This document shows positions 19,801-27,775 of a stretch of 64,000 bases of DNA, piece by piece (the stretch's first letter is position 1; every line of letters begins with the position of its first letter). Below the pieces are notes generated by a model, which saw only the letters and a list, made by a program, of their open reading frames with translations, had not been told where the DNA came from and did not search any database. Source of the DNA: an uncultured Prevotella sp. (GTDB lineage: Bacteria > Bacteroidota > Bacteroidia > Bacteroidales > Bacteroidaceae); contig NZ_CAMJOS010000002.1 in NCBI RefSeq assembly GCF_946407605.1, positions 1 to 64,000 on the forward strand. The letters run 5' to 3'. The position numbers were made by a program, and so were the translations under genes.

Positions 19801-20188
19801 GCGTGCACAATTGGAAGGCGGCTCGCGTTTCATGAACCAGGGGACAGCACTGCAACGCCGCTGGCGGGCTGAAGGACAACAGACCGACATACCGTGCATC
19901 ACCTTCCAGGATCCCATGGGCAACTCCCGCTTCAGCGACCGCTGGATAGAAGATGGCAGCTACCTGCGACTCAAGAGTGTCACGCTGAGCTACGACCTAC
20001 CTCTCAATTCGGAATACATACAGGGTCTGCAGTTCTGGATTCAGGCCAACAACGTATTCACGTTCACCAAGTACTTAGGCGCTGACCCCGAGTTTGCCAT
20101 GACAGGCAACGTTATCGGACAAGGCATAGACCTGGGACGCCTGGCTCAAAGCCGCTCGCTGGTGGCTGGTGTGAAAATCAACCTCTAA
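16892..20188 (+). CDS. SusC/RagA-family TonB-dependent outer-membrane transporter (second pair)
   Basis: This 1098-residue protein starts at ATG 16892 (MITKIYGRN). The signal peptide is long, with the hydrophobic core near residues 25-40 ending MPFCVSAQ. An acidic segment DDTDDEEEPARK precedes the carboxypeptidase-regulatory-like domain (VRGLIVDAATRQPIAGAIV). The plug shows PLIVIDGVIID and IEKVTVMRNGTALYGAKGANGVILIQTRR. The barrel fills the rest. The usual LKDAAAT motif is replaced by MRNGTALYG, so this SusC is divergent from the first. Its partner SusD follows after a 46-base repeat spacer. Its likely role is import of oligosaccharides released by the surface enzymes of the locus. Confidence 0.93.
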   Translation: MITKIYGRNLTDMLSVAFHQSFRMVLSLALLAMPFCVSAQDDTDDEEEPARKRTIVEKQNQYETRTVRGLIVDAATRQPIAGAIVKADGLNGYSTLTEDDGTYLLKVPVFTTALYITSPDHNPVRQGLLIDEQQKESRLYPTSFSSEYQAEINVMNDFTASDFKYTNSVNIKEEVQKQLGATVYTQQRSGAPGIGSVMFIQGLNSLNVNAQPLIVIDGVIIDQQYGRSMLHDGFYNDILSNINPNDIEKVTVMRNGTALYGAKGANGVILIQTRRNKSMATRITANVSAGVVLEPKFLSVMSAEQYRSYASELLKTTNTTNREFKFLNENPDYYYYTQYHQNTDWKDLVYHTAMTQNYGINVEGGDDVANYNLSVGYVDQQSPLKYNDMGRLNIRFNTDISLTERFGVRFDASFAKSTRNIRNDGAPESYDEGTPTSPGFLAYVKSPFLSPYSYGRGVLSSSHFDIEEESYLTEALANYNGYNWQLGNPAAINEYADAENKNRFENSMLNLTVTPTYRFNTNLSLSEHFSYNLVNTREMFYIPINGTPSYYVSSIGAYRENEVRSLASKQNSVMSDTRIDWQNRYDAHFVHLFAGARINWESYTMNSQLGYDTGNDKTPFMSSSLKNADDASANDNWNSLAWYAQASYNFRNRYFLQANLTVEGSSRFGQDGGDLRLFDAAWGIFPGIQASWVMSNEPWLAKVKGIDYLRLTAGYDVSGNDDIDYYAARSYFRAQQYLHAIAELSFSGIGNTEIQWETTRRLNAGFETSLFNNRMALSFNAFKSWTNNLLTQQSLGFLSGLDKNWSNGGKLENTGFDVNVTYKVLNLKDWQLQVGGSLGHYKNKITELADNAQYMDSEVYGATVRTQVGQVANAFYGYKALGVFSTTEEAQAASLYVLGDNGVDKNYFGAGDIQFADLDGDHQITTADRTIIGDPNPDIYGNLSATLAWKRLKFDMRFNYSVGNDVYNYMRAQLEGGSRFMNQGTALQRRWRAEGQQTDIPCITFQDPMGNSRFSDRWIEDGSYLRLKSVTLSYDLPLNSEYIQGLQFWIQANNVFTFTKYLGADPEFAMTGNVIGQGIDLGRLAQSRSLVAGVKINL

Positions 20189-20234
20189 GTTTAGAGTTTA
20201 AAGTTTATAGTTTAGAGTTTAAAGTTTATAGTTT
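20189..20234 (+). repeat. Period-7 GTTTANA repeat spacer
   Basis: The 46-base gap is built of GTTTAGA, GTTTAAA and GTTTATA, repeated twice in the same order, so it has both a 7-base and a 21-base period. The ATG at 20235 follows directly. Confidence 0.88.
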
Positions 20235-22109
20235 ATGAATACAAAGATAAACGATAAGAAATCGGCTTGCGGACGTAAGAAATGGGCGAGGATTATGATG
20301 GCAGGACTAATCTCACTCCTCACTCCTCACTCCTCACTCCTCCTCATCTCCTGTTCCGACTTCTTCGAACAGGAATCCAATGAGATTATCTATGCTGGCA
20401 CAGACCATCTGAACAGCTCCACCGACTCCATCTATTCCGTCACTGGCATCCTGAAGAAGCTCCAGATCATAGCCGACCGCACCATACTGCTTGGTGAGGT
20501 GCGCGGCGATCTGACCAGTATAACCAGTGTGGCTTCGAGCGATCTGCGCGATGTCGCCCTGTTCCAGATTGGTGACGACAACCAGTACAATAACCCCCGC
20601 GACTACTACGCCATCATCAACAATTGCAATTACTTCATTGCACATGCCGACACAGCACTGAAGAACAACCGCAATGAGTCTATCTTCATGAAGGAGTATG
20701 CAGCGGTAAAGGCAATCCGCGCATGGACTTACCTGCAGATGGTTTTGAACTATGGCAAGGTCGTGTTCGTCACTGAGCCGATTCTCACAAAGCATGAGGC
20801 AGAACTCACCTACCCGACCTACGACCTCGATGCCATATGCGATTACTTCATCAAGGACCTGCAGCCGCTGGCCGAGCGCTACGGCCGCGAGTATCCCGGC
20901 TATGGTTCCATCCGTGGCAACGATGCACGCTTCCTGTGGTTCCCCATCAATATCGTGATGGGCGATCTCTACCTGTGGCAGGCCAGTGCCTCCGGCGATA
21001 CCGAACTGTACCGGCAGGCCGCCCTACGATACTATCGATACATCAGTGAGCGCAATGGTCAGAACTCCACCTATCCCGTCGGTGTCAACCTCTACACCTG
21101 GGTACCGGGTAGCACCACGTGGCTCTCCCTGAGATACTGGGGGGGAGGCTTGGATACCAATGAGAGTTACATGCCCAACAGCGAACTCATCACGATGATA
21201 CCGTGCGACTCCACCCGTTCTGAGGGTAACTACAGCGAGCTGCGCAACCTGTTTAACTCCACTGATGAGAACGACTATAAGTACAGTCTGACGCCCTCAC
21301 AGCGCATACAGGAAATCTCTGCCGCACAGTGGCACTGCTGCGTGGGTACCAATGGCACCAGCGTGATCTATGCGCCAAAGAACCTCTCACTGCACCGTTC
21401 AGGCGATCTGCGCCTCGTCACTTCTTGGGGCGAGGGCTACACCAGCGACAGAATCACTGGCGAACGCATTGAGACACAGCTCATAACAAAGTATGCCAGC
21501 CGCAATGTTCACATCTACCGTAAGATGATGGTTTACCTGCGCATGGCTGAGGCCCTCAACATGGCCGGCTATCCGCGTATGGCTTTCCAGATTCTGTCGA
21601 AGGGTCTGAACAACGACGTTATTATCAACGAGGTATGCCCATATTACAGTGAGAGCGACTCCACATGGCTGCGTCAGTTAGACTTCCCCACCTCGCGCTA
21701 CGGCATTTTCACAGCCGAGGCCCTGGCGTACAATCGCAGTACCAACAACATGAACACCATTGGCATTCATACCCGTGGGTCGGGTTTCACACCGCTGAAT
21801 GAGTATTACCAGTTCCCCGATTCCATCGAGGTCGACGGCCAGAAGCAGGCCGTACCCTTGGCTGCCCAGCAGGAATATGTCAGCCAGTTGCTGCTCACCG
21901 AGGAAGCGCTGGAGTTTGCCTTTGAAGGCACACGCTTCTACGATGTCATGCGGTTCGCACTGCGCAGTAGTGATCCCGGTGAATTCATGGGCAACATTAT
22001 CTCTGCCCGTGCTGGTAGCGGCAATGCTTCAGAGGACATCCGAAGCAAGCTCCGCAACCAGGAAAACTGGTATCTGAAGTGGAACGGAAAAATGGGGCCT
22101 GCGTTATGA
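20235..22109 (+). CDS. SusD/RagB-family lipoprotein (second pair)
   Basis: This is a 624-residue outer-membrane lipoprotein with a long N-region (MNTKINDKKSACGRKKWAR), a hydrophobic core and lipobox LLISC followed by SDFFEQES. The helical SusD fold is supported by YYAIINNCNYFIAHAD, KAIRAWTYLQMVLNYGKV and the C-terminal QLLLTEEALEFAFEGTRFYDVMRFALR. The signal core is encoded by four exact CTCACTC repeats. The stop codon overlaps the start of the GH35 gene (ATGA, 22106-22109), which implies translational coupling between glycan capture and the beta-galactosidase. Confidence 0.94.
   Translation: MNTKINDKKSACGRKKWARIMMAGLISLLTPHSSLLLISCSDFFEQESNEIIYAGTDHLNSSTDSIYSVTGILKKLQIIADRTILLGEVRGDLTSITSVASSDLRDVALFQIGDDNQYNNPRDYYAIINNCNYFIAHADTALKNNRNESIFMKEYAAVKAIRAWTYLQMVLNYGKVVFVTEPILTKHEAELTYPTYDLDAICDYFIKDLQPLAERYGREYPGYGSIRGNDARFLWFPINIVMGDLYLWQASASGDTELYRQAALRYYRYISERNGQNSTYPVGVNLYTWVPGSTTWLSLRYWGGGLDTNESYMPNSELITMIPCDSTRSEGNYSELRNLFNSTDENDYKYSLTPSQRIQEISAAQWHCCVGTNGTSVIYAPKNLSLHRSGDLRLVTSWGEGYTSDRITGERIETQLITKYASRNVHIYRKMMVYLRMAEALNMAGYPRMAFQILSKGLNNDVIINEVCPYYSESDSTWLRQLDFPTSRYGIFTAEALAYNRSTNNMNTIGIHTRGSGFTPLNEYYQFPDSIEVDGQKQAVPLAAQQEYVSQLLLTEEALEFAFEGTRFYDVMRFALRSSDPGEFMGNIISARAGSGNASEDIRSKLRNQENWYLKWNGKMGPAL
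20312..20346 (+). repeat. Four exact CTCACTC heptads in the SusD signal-peptide coding region
   Basis: CTCACTC occurs four times without gap at 20312-20339, followed by the variant CTCCTCA. Because 7 is not a multiple of 3, the four copies are read in different frames and give LLTPHSSLLL. The complement GAGTGAG resembles the AGTGAAA units in the spacers. Copy-number slippage here would switch the SusD reading frame. Confidence 0.85.
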
Positions 22110-24445
22110 AACACTTACTGACAGCCATCCTATTGGCATGCGCACTGACGGCGTATGCACAGCCGAAAACCGCGAATGGCAGTTTTAAGGCAGGCGAGAA
22201 CACTTTTCTGCTGAACGGCCAACCATTCGTGGTAAAGGCGGCTGAGGTGCACTACCCCCGCATCCCGCGCCCTTACTGGGAGCACCGCATCCAAATGTGT
22301 AAGGCATTGGGCATGAACGCCGTGTGCATCTACATCTTCTGGAACATCCATGAGCAGCGTGAGGGACAATTCGACTTCACAGGCAACAACGATGTGGCAG
22401 CGTTCTGCCGGCTGGCACAGAAAAACGGGCTTTACGTCATCGTGCGCCCCGGCCCCTACGTCTGCGCCGAATGGGAGATGGGCGGCTTGCCTTGGTGGCT
22501 GCTGAAAAAGAAAGACATTAAGCTCCGTGAGCGTGATCCTTACTTTTTGGAACGCGTAAAAATCTTCGAGGAGAAGGTGGGCGAACAGCTGAAGCCGCTG
22601 ACCATTCAGAACGGTGGCCCAATCATCATGATTCAGGTAGAGAACGAGTACGGCTCGTATGGCGAGGATAAGCCCTATGTCAGCGAGATCCGTGACTGCC
22701 TGCGTGGCATCTACGGCAAGGAACTGTCGCTGTTCCAGTGCGACTGGTCGAGCAACTTCGAGAAGAACGGCCTCGACGACCTGACATGGACGATGAACTT
22801 CGGTACTGGTGCCAACATCGACGACCAGTTCCGTCGTCTGGGTCAGTTGCGTCCCGATGCACCTAAGATGTGTTCTGAGTTCTGGAGCGGTTGGTTCGAC
22901 AAGTGGGGTGCACGTCACGAGACCCGTCCTGCCAAGGATATGGTGGAGGGTATGGACGAAATGCTGTCGAAAGGCATCAGCTTCTCGCTCTATATGACTC
23001 ACGGAGGTACCTCATTCGGCCACTGGGCAGGTGCCAACAGCCCAGGCTTTGCACCTGACGTCACCAGTTATGACTACGACGCCCCCATCAATGAATATGG
23101 CCAGGCTACACCGAAGTTCTGGGAGCTGCGCAAGATGATGGAGAAATACAACGACGGCAAGAAACTTCCCGCCGTGCCCAAGGCTCCCATGCCTATAGTG
23201 ACCGTACCTAAGTTTGAGCTGACGGAGTTTGCACCGTTCTATCGCAACCAGCATCTTATCCCCAGCGTCAACCCACAGACTTTCGAAGAGATGGACTTAG
23301 GTTGGGGTATGACCTATTATGTGACAGCACTTCCCGAGATTCCCATGCAGAGCACACTCACACTGGAGGCTCACGACTATGCCCAGGTGTTCATCGATGA
23401 CGTATATATCGGAAAGATTGACCGCGTAAAGAATGAGAAGTCACTTACCCTGCCCCCTGTAAAGAAAGGACAGAAGCTGGCTATCCTCGTTGAAGCTATG
23501 GGCCGTATCAACTTCGGTCGTGCCATCAAGGACTTCAAAGGTATCGTTGGCGATGTCGTCATCAACGCAGAGGCTGACGAATATGGCAACGAAGCAGCGT
23601 GGACGCTGAAGAAATGGACGATGACACCTATTTCTGATGATTACAACCGAGCTGCCCGTTCTTTCGACTCTGATGCCTATCCTAATGCCTTCGGAAAGCC
23701 TCTTGCATTGGGGAATCGTGGCTACTATCGCGGCTACTTCGACCTGAAGAAAGTAGGTGACACGTTCCTGAACTTCGAGACTTGGGGTAAGGGGCAGGTC
23801 TATGTCAACGGCCATGCCATGGGCCGCATCTGGAGCATCGGTCCGCAACAGACACTTTATGTGCCTGGCTGCTGGCTGAAGAAAGGTAAGAACGAGGTCA
23901 TCGTGCTCGACGTGGTTGGTCCTAAGGAGACTGTAGTCTGGGGACAGGCCGAGCCTGAGCTGAACAAGCTGCAACTGGAGAAGAGCAATAAACACAATAA
24001 CATTGGCGACAAGCCCGACCTCAACAGCGCTACACCTGTCAGCGCAGGCGCTTTCAAGGCTGGCAATGGCTGGCAGACCATCCAGTTTGGTAAGACCGCC
24101 AAAGGTCGCTATCTCGCCATCGAGTGTCTCTCTACTCAGACGGCCAACGACCGCGTAGCCATCGCCGAGATTTATCTGCAGGGCAACGACGGCAAGCGCC
24201 TCTCTCGCGAGCCTTGGAAGACGAAGTATGCCAACAGCGAGGATGAAGGCGGCAACCACTTAGGCGACAAGGTCTTCGACCTGCAAGAGTCCACCTACTG
24301 GCAGACGGAGAAGGGTGCCTCGGCTCCTCACCTCCTTGTCATTGACCTCGGCTCAGAGCAAAGCGTAAAAGCCCTTGAGTATCTGCCACGTGCCGAACAA
24401 GGCGCACCAGGCAGCGTGAAAGACTTCAAGATTTACATCTACTAA
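22106..24445 (+). CDS. GH35 beta-galactosidase with C-terminal F5/8 type C-like domain
   Basis: This secreted or periplasmic enzyme removes terminal beta-galactose. I start it at ATG 22106, which overlaps the SusD stop. A GTG 27 bases upstream is in frame but lies inside SusD. Signal peptide 1-18 ends in TAYAQ. The GH35 barrel shows RPGPYVCAEWEMGGLPWWL, GGPIIMIQVENEYGSYG with acid/base candidate E181, and CSEFWSGWFDKWG with nucleophile candidate E258. Beta-sandwich domains follow, with GQVYVNGHAMGRIWSIGPQ. The last 130 residues form a discoidin-type module with DLGSEQSVKALEYLPR. The length of 779 residues is normal for Bacteroidales GH35. As the last gene of the locus it probably acts on galactosyl residues of imported or surface-bound arabinogalactan-type oligomers (inference). 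Confidence 0.94.
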   Translation: MKHLLTAILLACALTAYAQPKTANGSFKAGENTFLLNGQPFVVKAAEVHYPRIPRPYWEHRIQMCKALGMNAVCIYIFWNIHEQREGQFDFTGNNDVAAFCRLAQKNGLYVIVRPGPYVCAEWEMGGLPWWLLKKKDIKLRERDPYFLERVKIFEEKVGEQLKPLTIQNGGPIIMIQVENEYGSYGEDKPYVSEIRDCLRGIYGKELSLFQCDWSSNFEKNGLDDLTWTMNFGTGANIDDQFRRLGQLRPDAPKMCSEFWSGWFDKWGARHETRPAKDMVEGMDEMLSKGISFSLYMTHGGTSFGHWAGANSPGFAPDVTSYDYDAPINEYGQATPKFWELRKMMEKYNDGKKLPAVPKAPMPIVTVPKFELTEFAPFYRNQHLIPSVNPQTFEEMDLGWGMTYYVTALPEIPMQSTLTLEAHDYAQVFIDDVYIGKIDRVKNEKSLTLPPVKKGQKLAILVEAMGRINFGRAIKDFKGIVGDVVINAEADEYGNEAAWTLKKWTMTPISDDYNRAARSFDSDAYPNAFGKPLALGNRGYYRGYFDLKKVGDTFLNFETWGKGQVYVNGHAMGRIWSIGPQQTLYVPGCWLKKGKNEVIVLDVVGPKETVVWGQAEPELNKLQLEKSNKHNNIGDKPDLNSATPVSAGAFKAGNGWQTIQFGKTAKGRYLAIECLSTQTANDRVAIAEIYLQGNDGKRLSREPWKTKYANSEDEGGNHLGDKVFDLQESTYWQTEKGASAPHLLVIDLGSEQSVKALEYLPRAEQGAPGSVKDFKIYIY

Positions 24446-24452
24446 GACAGAC

Positions 24453-24476
24453 GAGGGCGCGGAAATCCGCGCCCTC
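24453..24476. terminator. Bidirectional terminator between GH35 and dgt
   Basis: A perfect 10-bp stem, GAGGGCGCGG at 24453-24462 and CCGCGCCCTC at 24467-24476, encloses an AAAT loop and is followed on the + strand by a T-rich run. It lies between two convergent transcripts and can end both. Confidence 0.88.
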
Positions 24477-24504
24477 AGTTTGTTTTATATTGAACTTAAC
24501 AATA

Positions 24505-25839
24505 TCATATAATAGGCAGGGAGATGCCACAGATTTTCTGATAGACATCAAGCGCATAGACGTCGGTCATGCCGCTGATATAGTCGATGACGGCCATGAG
24601 ACGTGTCTCGAGGTCGGGATTGTCAATGTCGTACTGACTGCTCACCCGACCAATGAGCTGCTGGGAATAGTAGCGTTCCGGATGCTCAATAGCCTCGACC
24701 ATCAGTTCCATGAGGGTTGCCATGATGCGGTAACCGGAGAGCTCGACGTCGAGCACGGGCTGACTGCGATAGATACGTTCACGGGATATCTTGGTGCAGT
24801 GGCGATAGGCCTCACGCTGGATGGGCGCTACGGCATCGATGAGCGAACCACTGAAGGTGCCATTGAGTATCTCGTCCTCATGGGCAATGAAGGCGCTGAC
24901 ACACTCGTTTTCGAGTTTGCCGATAACACAGGCACGTAAATACTGTATCTTCTCATTAACATCAGTGAGCTGCTCCTCGTCAATACGGGCAAGGATGTGC
25001 TGCTGACTCTCAGCATCGAAGAAGGACAGCATGAGGTCGCACGTCTCCTGATAGGTGAGGATTTTCAACTTAAAGGCATCCTCCAGGTCCATAATCTCAT
25101 AGCAGACATCATCGGCAGCCTCAACAAGATAGACCAGGGGATAACGGGCCCATCGCTCGTGGCCAGGCTCGGAAGAAATCTGAGGGATGCCCAGACGCTG
25201 GGCCAGCGCCTCATAGTGGATACGCTCTGTAGTAAAGAAGCCGAATTTGTTTTTTGTGGCACTATATGACGGGAAGGGATACTTAACGATGCTGGCGAGG
25301 GTGCTGTAGGTCATAGCGAAACCACCCACACGGCGTCCCTTGAAGCTATGAGTAAGCAGGCGGAAGGCGTTAGCATTACCATCGAAACGGGTGATGTCGG
25401 ACCAGAACTCAGGCGACACATGCTGCTGCAGATAGGCGCCCTTGCCCTCGGTGAAGAAGGTCTGGATGGCTTTCTCACCAGAATGGCCGAAGGGCGGATT
25501 GCCCAGGTCATGGGCCAGACAGGCAGTGGCCACAATCTGTCCTATCTCCGCAACGAGGGTATCGGCAAGAGCAGGATCACGACGACAGAGATGGCGAGCC
25601 ACATCATTGCCTAACGACATGCCGACGCTGGCCACCTCGAGGGAATGGGTGAGGCGGTTGTGTACAAAGACGCTACCAGGCAGTGGGAACACCTGCGTCT
25701 TGTTCTGCAGACGACGGAAGGGTGCTGAGAAGATGAGACGGTCGTAGTCACGTTTGAACTCCGTACGATCGTCATGACGCTCCAAATGACGGGACTCCTG
25801 TCCCAGACGGCAGTTTGATATAAGCTGTATCCAATCCAT
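24505..25839 (-). CDS. dgt: Deoxyguanosinetriphosphate triphosphohydrolase-like dNTPase
   Basis: This 444-residue HD-superfamily enzyme hydrolyses dNTPs to deoxynucleosides and triphosphate. The metal-binding residues are visible as H65 in NRLTHSLEVASVG and H110-D111 in CLAHDLGNPPFGHSGE. The N-terminal RTEFKRDYDRLIFSAPFRRLQNKTQVFP is the family signature. Its start codon shares one base with the murI stop, so it is translated from the same message. It is the last gene of the minus-strand envelope operon, and a terminator lies just beyond. It may act as a dNTP pool regulator. Substrate preference within the family cannot be read from the sequence. Confidence 0.93.
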   Translation of the reverse strand: MDWIQLISNCRLGQESRHLERHDDRTEFKRDYDRLIFSAPFRRLQNKTQVFPLPGSVFVHNRLTHSLEVASVGMSLGNDVARHLCRRDPALADTLVAEIGQIVATACLAHDLGNPPFGHSGEKAIQTFFTEGKGAYLQQHVSPEFWSDITRFDGNANAFRLLTHSFKGRRVGGFAMTYSTLASIVKYPFPSYSATKNKFGFFTTERIHYEALAQRLGIPQISSEPGHERWARYPLVYLVEAADDVCYEIMDLEDAFKLKILTYQETCDLMLSFFDAESQQHILARIDEEQLTDVNEKIQYLRACVIGKLENECVSAFIAHEDEILNGTFSGSLIDAVAPIQREAYRHCTKISRERIYRSQPVLDVELSGYRIMATLMELMVEAIEHPERYYSQQLIGRVSSQYDIDNPDLETRLMAVIDYISGMTDVYALDVYQKICGISLPII

Positions 25840-26678
25840 TAACCTTCAAGTGTGATATGTTCTACCTCGACAGGTTCGTGAAGGAAGATACGTGCCGACT
25901 CACTGAACTTGTCAGGATTTTCAGTAGTTAGATAACGTGCGGTGGCACCTGTGGAGCAACGCTGCTTCATGTCAGGATGACGCTGCAGATAAGATGCAAG
26001 GCTGTCGGCCACAAACTCGCCCTGAGGTATCACACACACGCCCGCAGGCAGGTACTTTAATATCTTTGGCATCAGCAGCGGATAGTGGGTACAACCCAGA
26101 ATGATGGCATCGATGGCCGGGTCGAGGTGCATAATCTGGTCGATGCGCTTCTTGACGAAATAGTCGGCACCAGGCGAGTCGGCCTCATTATATTCTACCA
26201 ACGGCACCCAAAACGGACAAGCCACACCCGTGACGCTGATGTCGGGATGCAGCTTGGTAATTTCCATGTTATAGCTCTCGCTACGGATGGTGCCTTCGGT
26301 GGCGAGCACGCCCACATGACGGCTCTGAGTGATATTGCCGATGATCTCGGCAGTGGGACGGATGACGCCCAGCACACGGCGGTCGGCATCCCATTGGGGC
26401 AGGTCTTTCTGCTGAATGGTGCGCAGAGCCTTGGCCGAGGCGGTGTTACAGCCCAGCACCACCAGATGGCAGCCCATCTCGAAGAGACGGAGCACGGCTT
26501 GACGCGTGAACTGATAGACGACATCAAAAGAACGGGAGCCATAGGGTGCACGAGCATTATCACCCAAGTACAGATAGTCGTACTCGGGCAGGCGCTGACG
26601 AATAGCATGCAGGATGGTAAGACCACCATAGCCACTGTCGAACACCCCTATGGGACCTGGTCCTTGTGGTAATGTCAT
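25839..26678 (-). CDS. murI: Glutamate racemase
   Basis: This 279-residue enzyme makes D-glutamate for peptidoglycan. Catalytic cysteines are C77 in VVLGCNTASAKAL and C196 in IILGCTHYPLL. The N-terminus IGVFDSGYGGLTIL, with its Asp-Ser, and GDNARAPYGSRS are family landmarks. It overlaps the upstream OmpH-like gene by four bases (ATGA) and the downstream dgt by one. The linkage of murI to the bamA-ompH block is usual in Bacteroidales and places peptidoglycan precursor supply beside outer-membrane assembly. Confidence 0.96.
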   Translation of the reverse strand: MTLPQGPGPIGVFDSGYGGLTILHAIRQRLPEYDYLYLGDNARAPYGSRSFDVVYQFTRQAVLRLFEMGCHLVVLGCNTASAKALRTIQQKDLPQWDADRRVLGVIRPTAEIIGNITQSRHVGVLATEGTIRSESYNMEITKLHPDISVTGVACPFWVPLVEYNEADSPGADYFVKKRIDQIMHLDPAIDAIILGCTHYPLLMPKILKYLPAGVCVIPQGEFVADSLASYLQRHPDMKQRCSTGATARYLTTENPDKFSESARIFLHEPVEVEHITLEG

Positions 26679-27211
26679 CTCTTCAGTCGGCGAATCACCT
26701 CTTCGTTGAGGTCAACACTCAACATCGGCTCGACAAACGGGCAGGCATTGGAATCGGTGTTGACCACCACAGCCAGGTGTTTATTACGGGCCAACGTGGC
26801 GATGGTCTCGTTAAGACGGATGCGCAACGGAGCCAGCAACTCACGTTCGGCCTTGGACAGGTCGGCCAGCCCCTGCTGCTTGAACGCCAGATTGCGCTGC
26901 ATCATGTCCTGCAGCTCGCCCTGCCGCTTCAACAGGATGGTGCGGGGAAAGTCTTTCTGTCCGTCGAGGAAATCCTCGTACTTGCGATTAAACTCCTCCT
27001 CGACCCGCTGCAGCTCTGCCTCGTAAGCCTGACGAAGTTTGTCCAGCTGATCCATCACCGACTTATATTCAGGCATAGACACCAGGGCGGAGTCATAGCT
27101 GAGATAGCCGATGATAACGTTGGGCTGTACCGTAGAAACAGGAACCTCCTCCTGTGACGAAACAGGCACAGCGAGGAGGATCATGAGTATCAGTATGAGG
27201 GTATGCTTCAT
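26675..27211 (-). CDS. OmpH/Skp-family periplasmic chaperone (third copy)
   Basis: This is a 178-residue exported protein with a signal peptide ending near residue 19 (VPVSSQ). It has the central long coiled coil expected of Skp/OmpH, from about 50 to 125, rich in E, K, Q and L, flanked by short beta strands (VIIGYLSYDSAL and LAVVVNTDSNACPF). Skp-type chaperones hold unfolded outer-membrane proteins on their way to BamA. It is more divergent than its two upstream neighbours and couples to murI by a four-base overlap. Confidence 0.85.
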   Translation of the reverse strand: MKHTLILILMILLAVPVSSQEEVPVSTVQPNVIIGYLSYDSALVSMPEYKSVMDQLDKLRQAYEAELQRVEEEFNRKYEDFLDGQKDFPRTILLKRQGELQDMMQRNLAFKQQGLADLSKAERELLAPLRIRLNETIATLARNKHLAVVVNTDSNACPFVEPMLSVDLNEEVIRRLKR

Positions 27212-27212
27212 A

Positions 27213-27716
27213 TTATTTCAGACCGAGTTTTGTCTTGACCAGAGCGGTAACATCGGTAGACAGCGTTGTGCTGATATAGGGAATGCCGGCACCCATCTCC
27301 ATGATATAGACATAGTTGCCCTCCTGGCCCACAGCCTTGATGGCATCGAGCACCTTGCTGGTGATGGCCTGCATCTTCTCCTGCTGAGCCTTGTCAAGAG
27401 CGTTACGGTTGTCCTGATAGGTCTGCTGGATACGCTGGTAGAGGTCGTTGAGCTCCTGGTTGCGGCGCTGCTTGATGTTGTCGGGCAGTGTGCTCTCTTC
27501 CTTCTCGAAAGCCTCAGCTTTCTTCTGCAGTTCGTCCTGCATACTCTTCAAGTCGGCCTCATACTGCTGGGTAAGCTTCTGAATGTCGGCCTGTGCGGTA
27601 GTGAACTCAGGCATGGCCTGAATGATTTCCTGTGAATTAACGTGGCCGAACTTGGCCTGAGCAGATGCGGTGAGACCGCAGAAAGCGCAAATAGCGCAAA
27701 TGATAAACTTTTTCAT
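27213..27716 (-). CDS. OmpH/Skp-family periplasmic chaperone (second copy)
   Basis: This is a 167-residue exported protein with signal peptide MKKFIICAICAFCGLTASAQ. The FGHVNSQEIIQAMPEF opening strand and helix are typical of the family. A coiled coil of charged residues (about 45-115) and a final strand region follow (YVYIMEMGAGIPY). It lies one base from the next gene and 59 bases downstream of the first copy. The signal-peptide codons contain a 9-base tandem repeat. Confidence 0.9.
   Translation of the reverse strand: MKKFIICAICAFCGLTASAQAKFGHVNSQEIIQAMPEFTTAQADIQKLTQQYEADLKSMQDELQKKAEAFEKEESTLPDNIKQRRNQELNDLYQRIQQTYQDNRNALDKAQQEKMQAITSKVLDAIKAVGQEGNYVYIMEMGAGIPYISTTLSTDVTALVKTKLGLK
27675..27701 (-). 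repeat. 9-bp tandem repeat in a signal-peptide coding region
   Basis: On the + strand, two exact AGCGCAAAT units (27684-27701) follow a diverged third unit ACCGCAGAA. On the coding strand they give the in-frame ICAICAFCG of the second OmpH-like signal peptide. Confidence 0.6.
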
Positions 27717-27775
27717 TTTGACTTAATTGTTTTTATTGTTTATTTTTTTGTTATTATCGGAGTGTCGATATATTA

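Noticed and set aside
18962..19879. A 305-residue frame on the minus strand opposite the second SusC
   Set aside because: It is fully antisense to the conserved barrel region of a recognisable SusC and has no family features.
11056..20234. The tandem-repeat gaps as a CRISPR array
   Set aside because: The units are 7-8 bases, contiguous and without unique spacers, and no cas genes are present.
24490..24530. An attachment site or mobile-element border after the locus
   Set aside because: No integrase, transposase, tRNA gene or terminal repeat is found on either side. The sequence is explained by the terminator and the dgt 3' end.
24490..24939. A 149-residue + strand frame after the GH35 gene
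   Set aside because: It overlaps the dgt coding sequence antisense, begins just after the shared terminator and has no motif.
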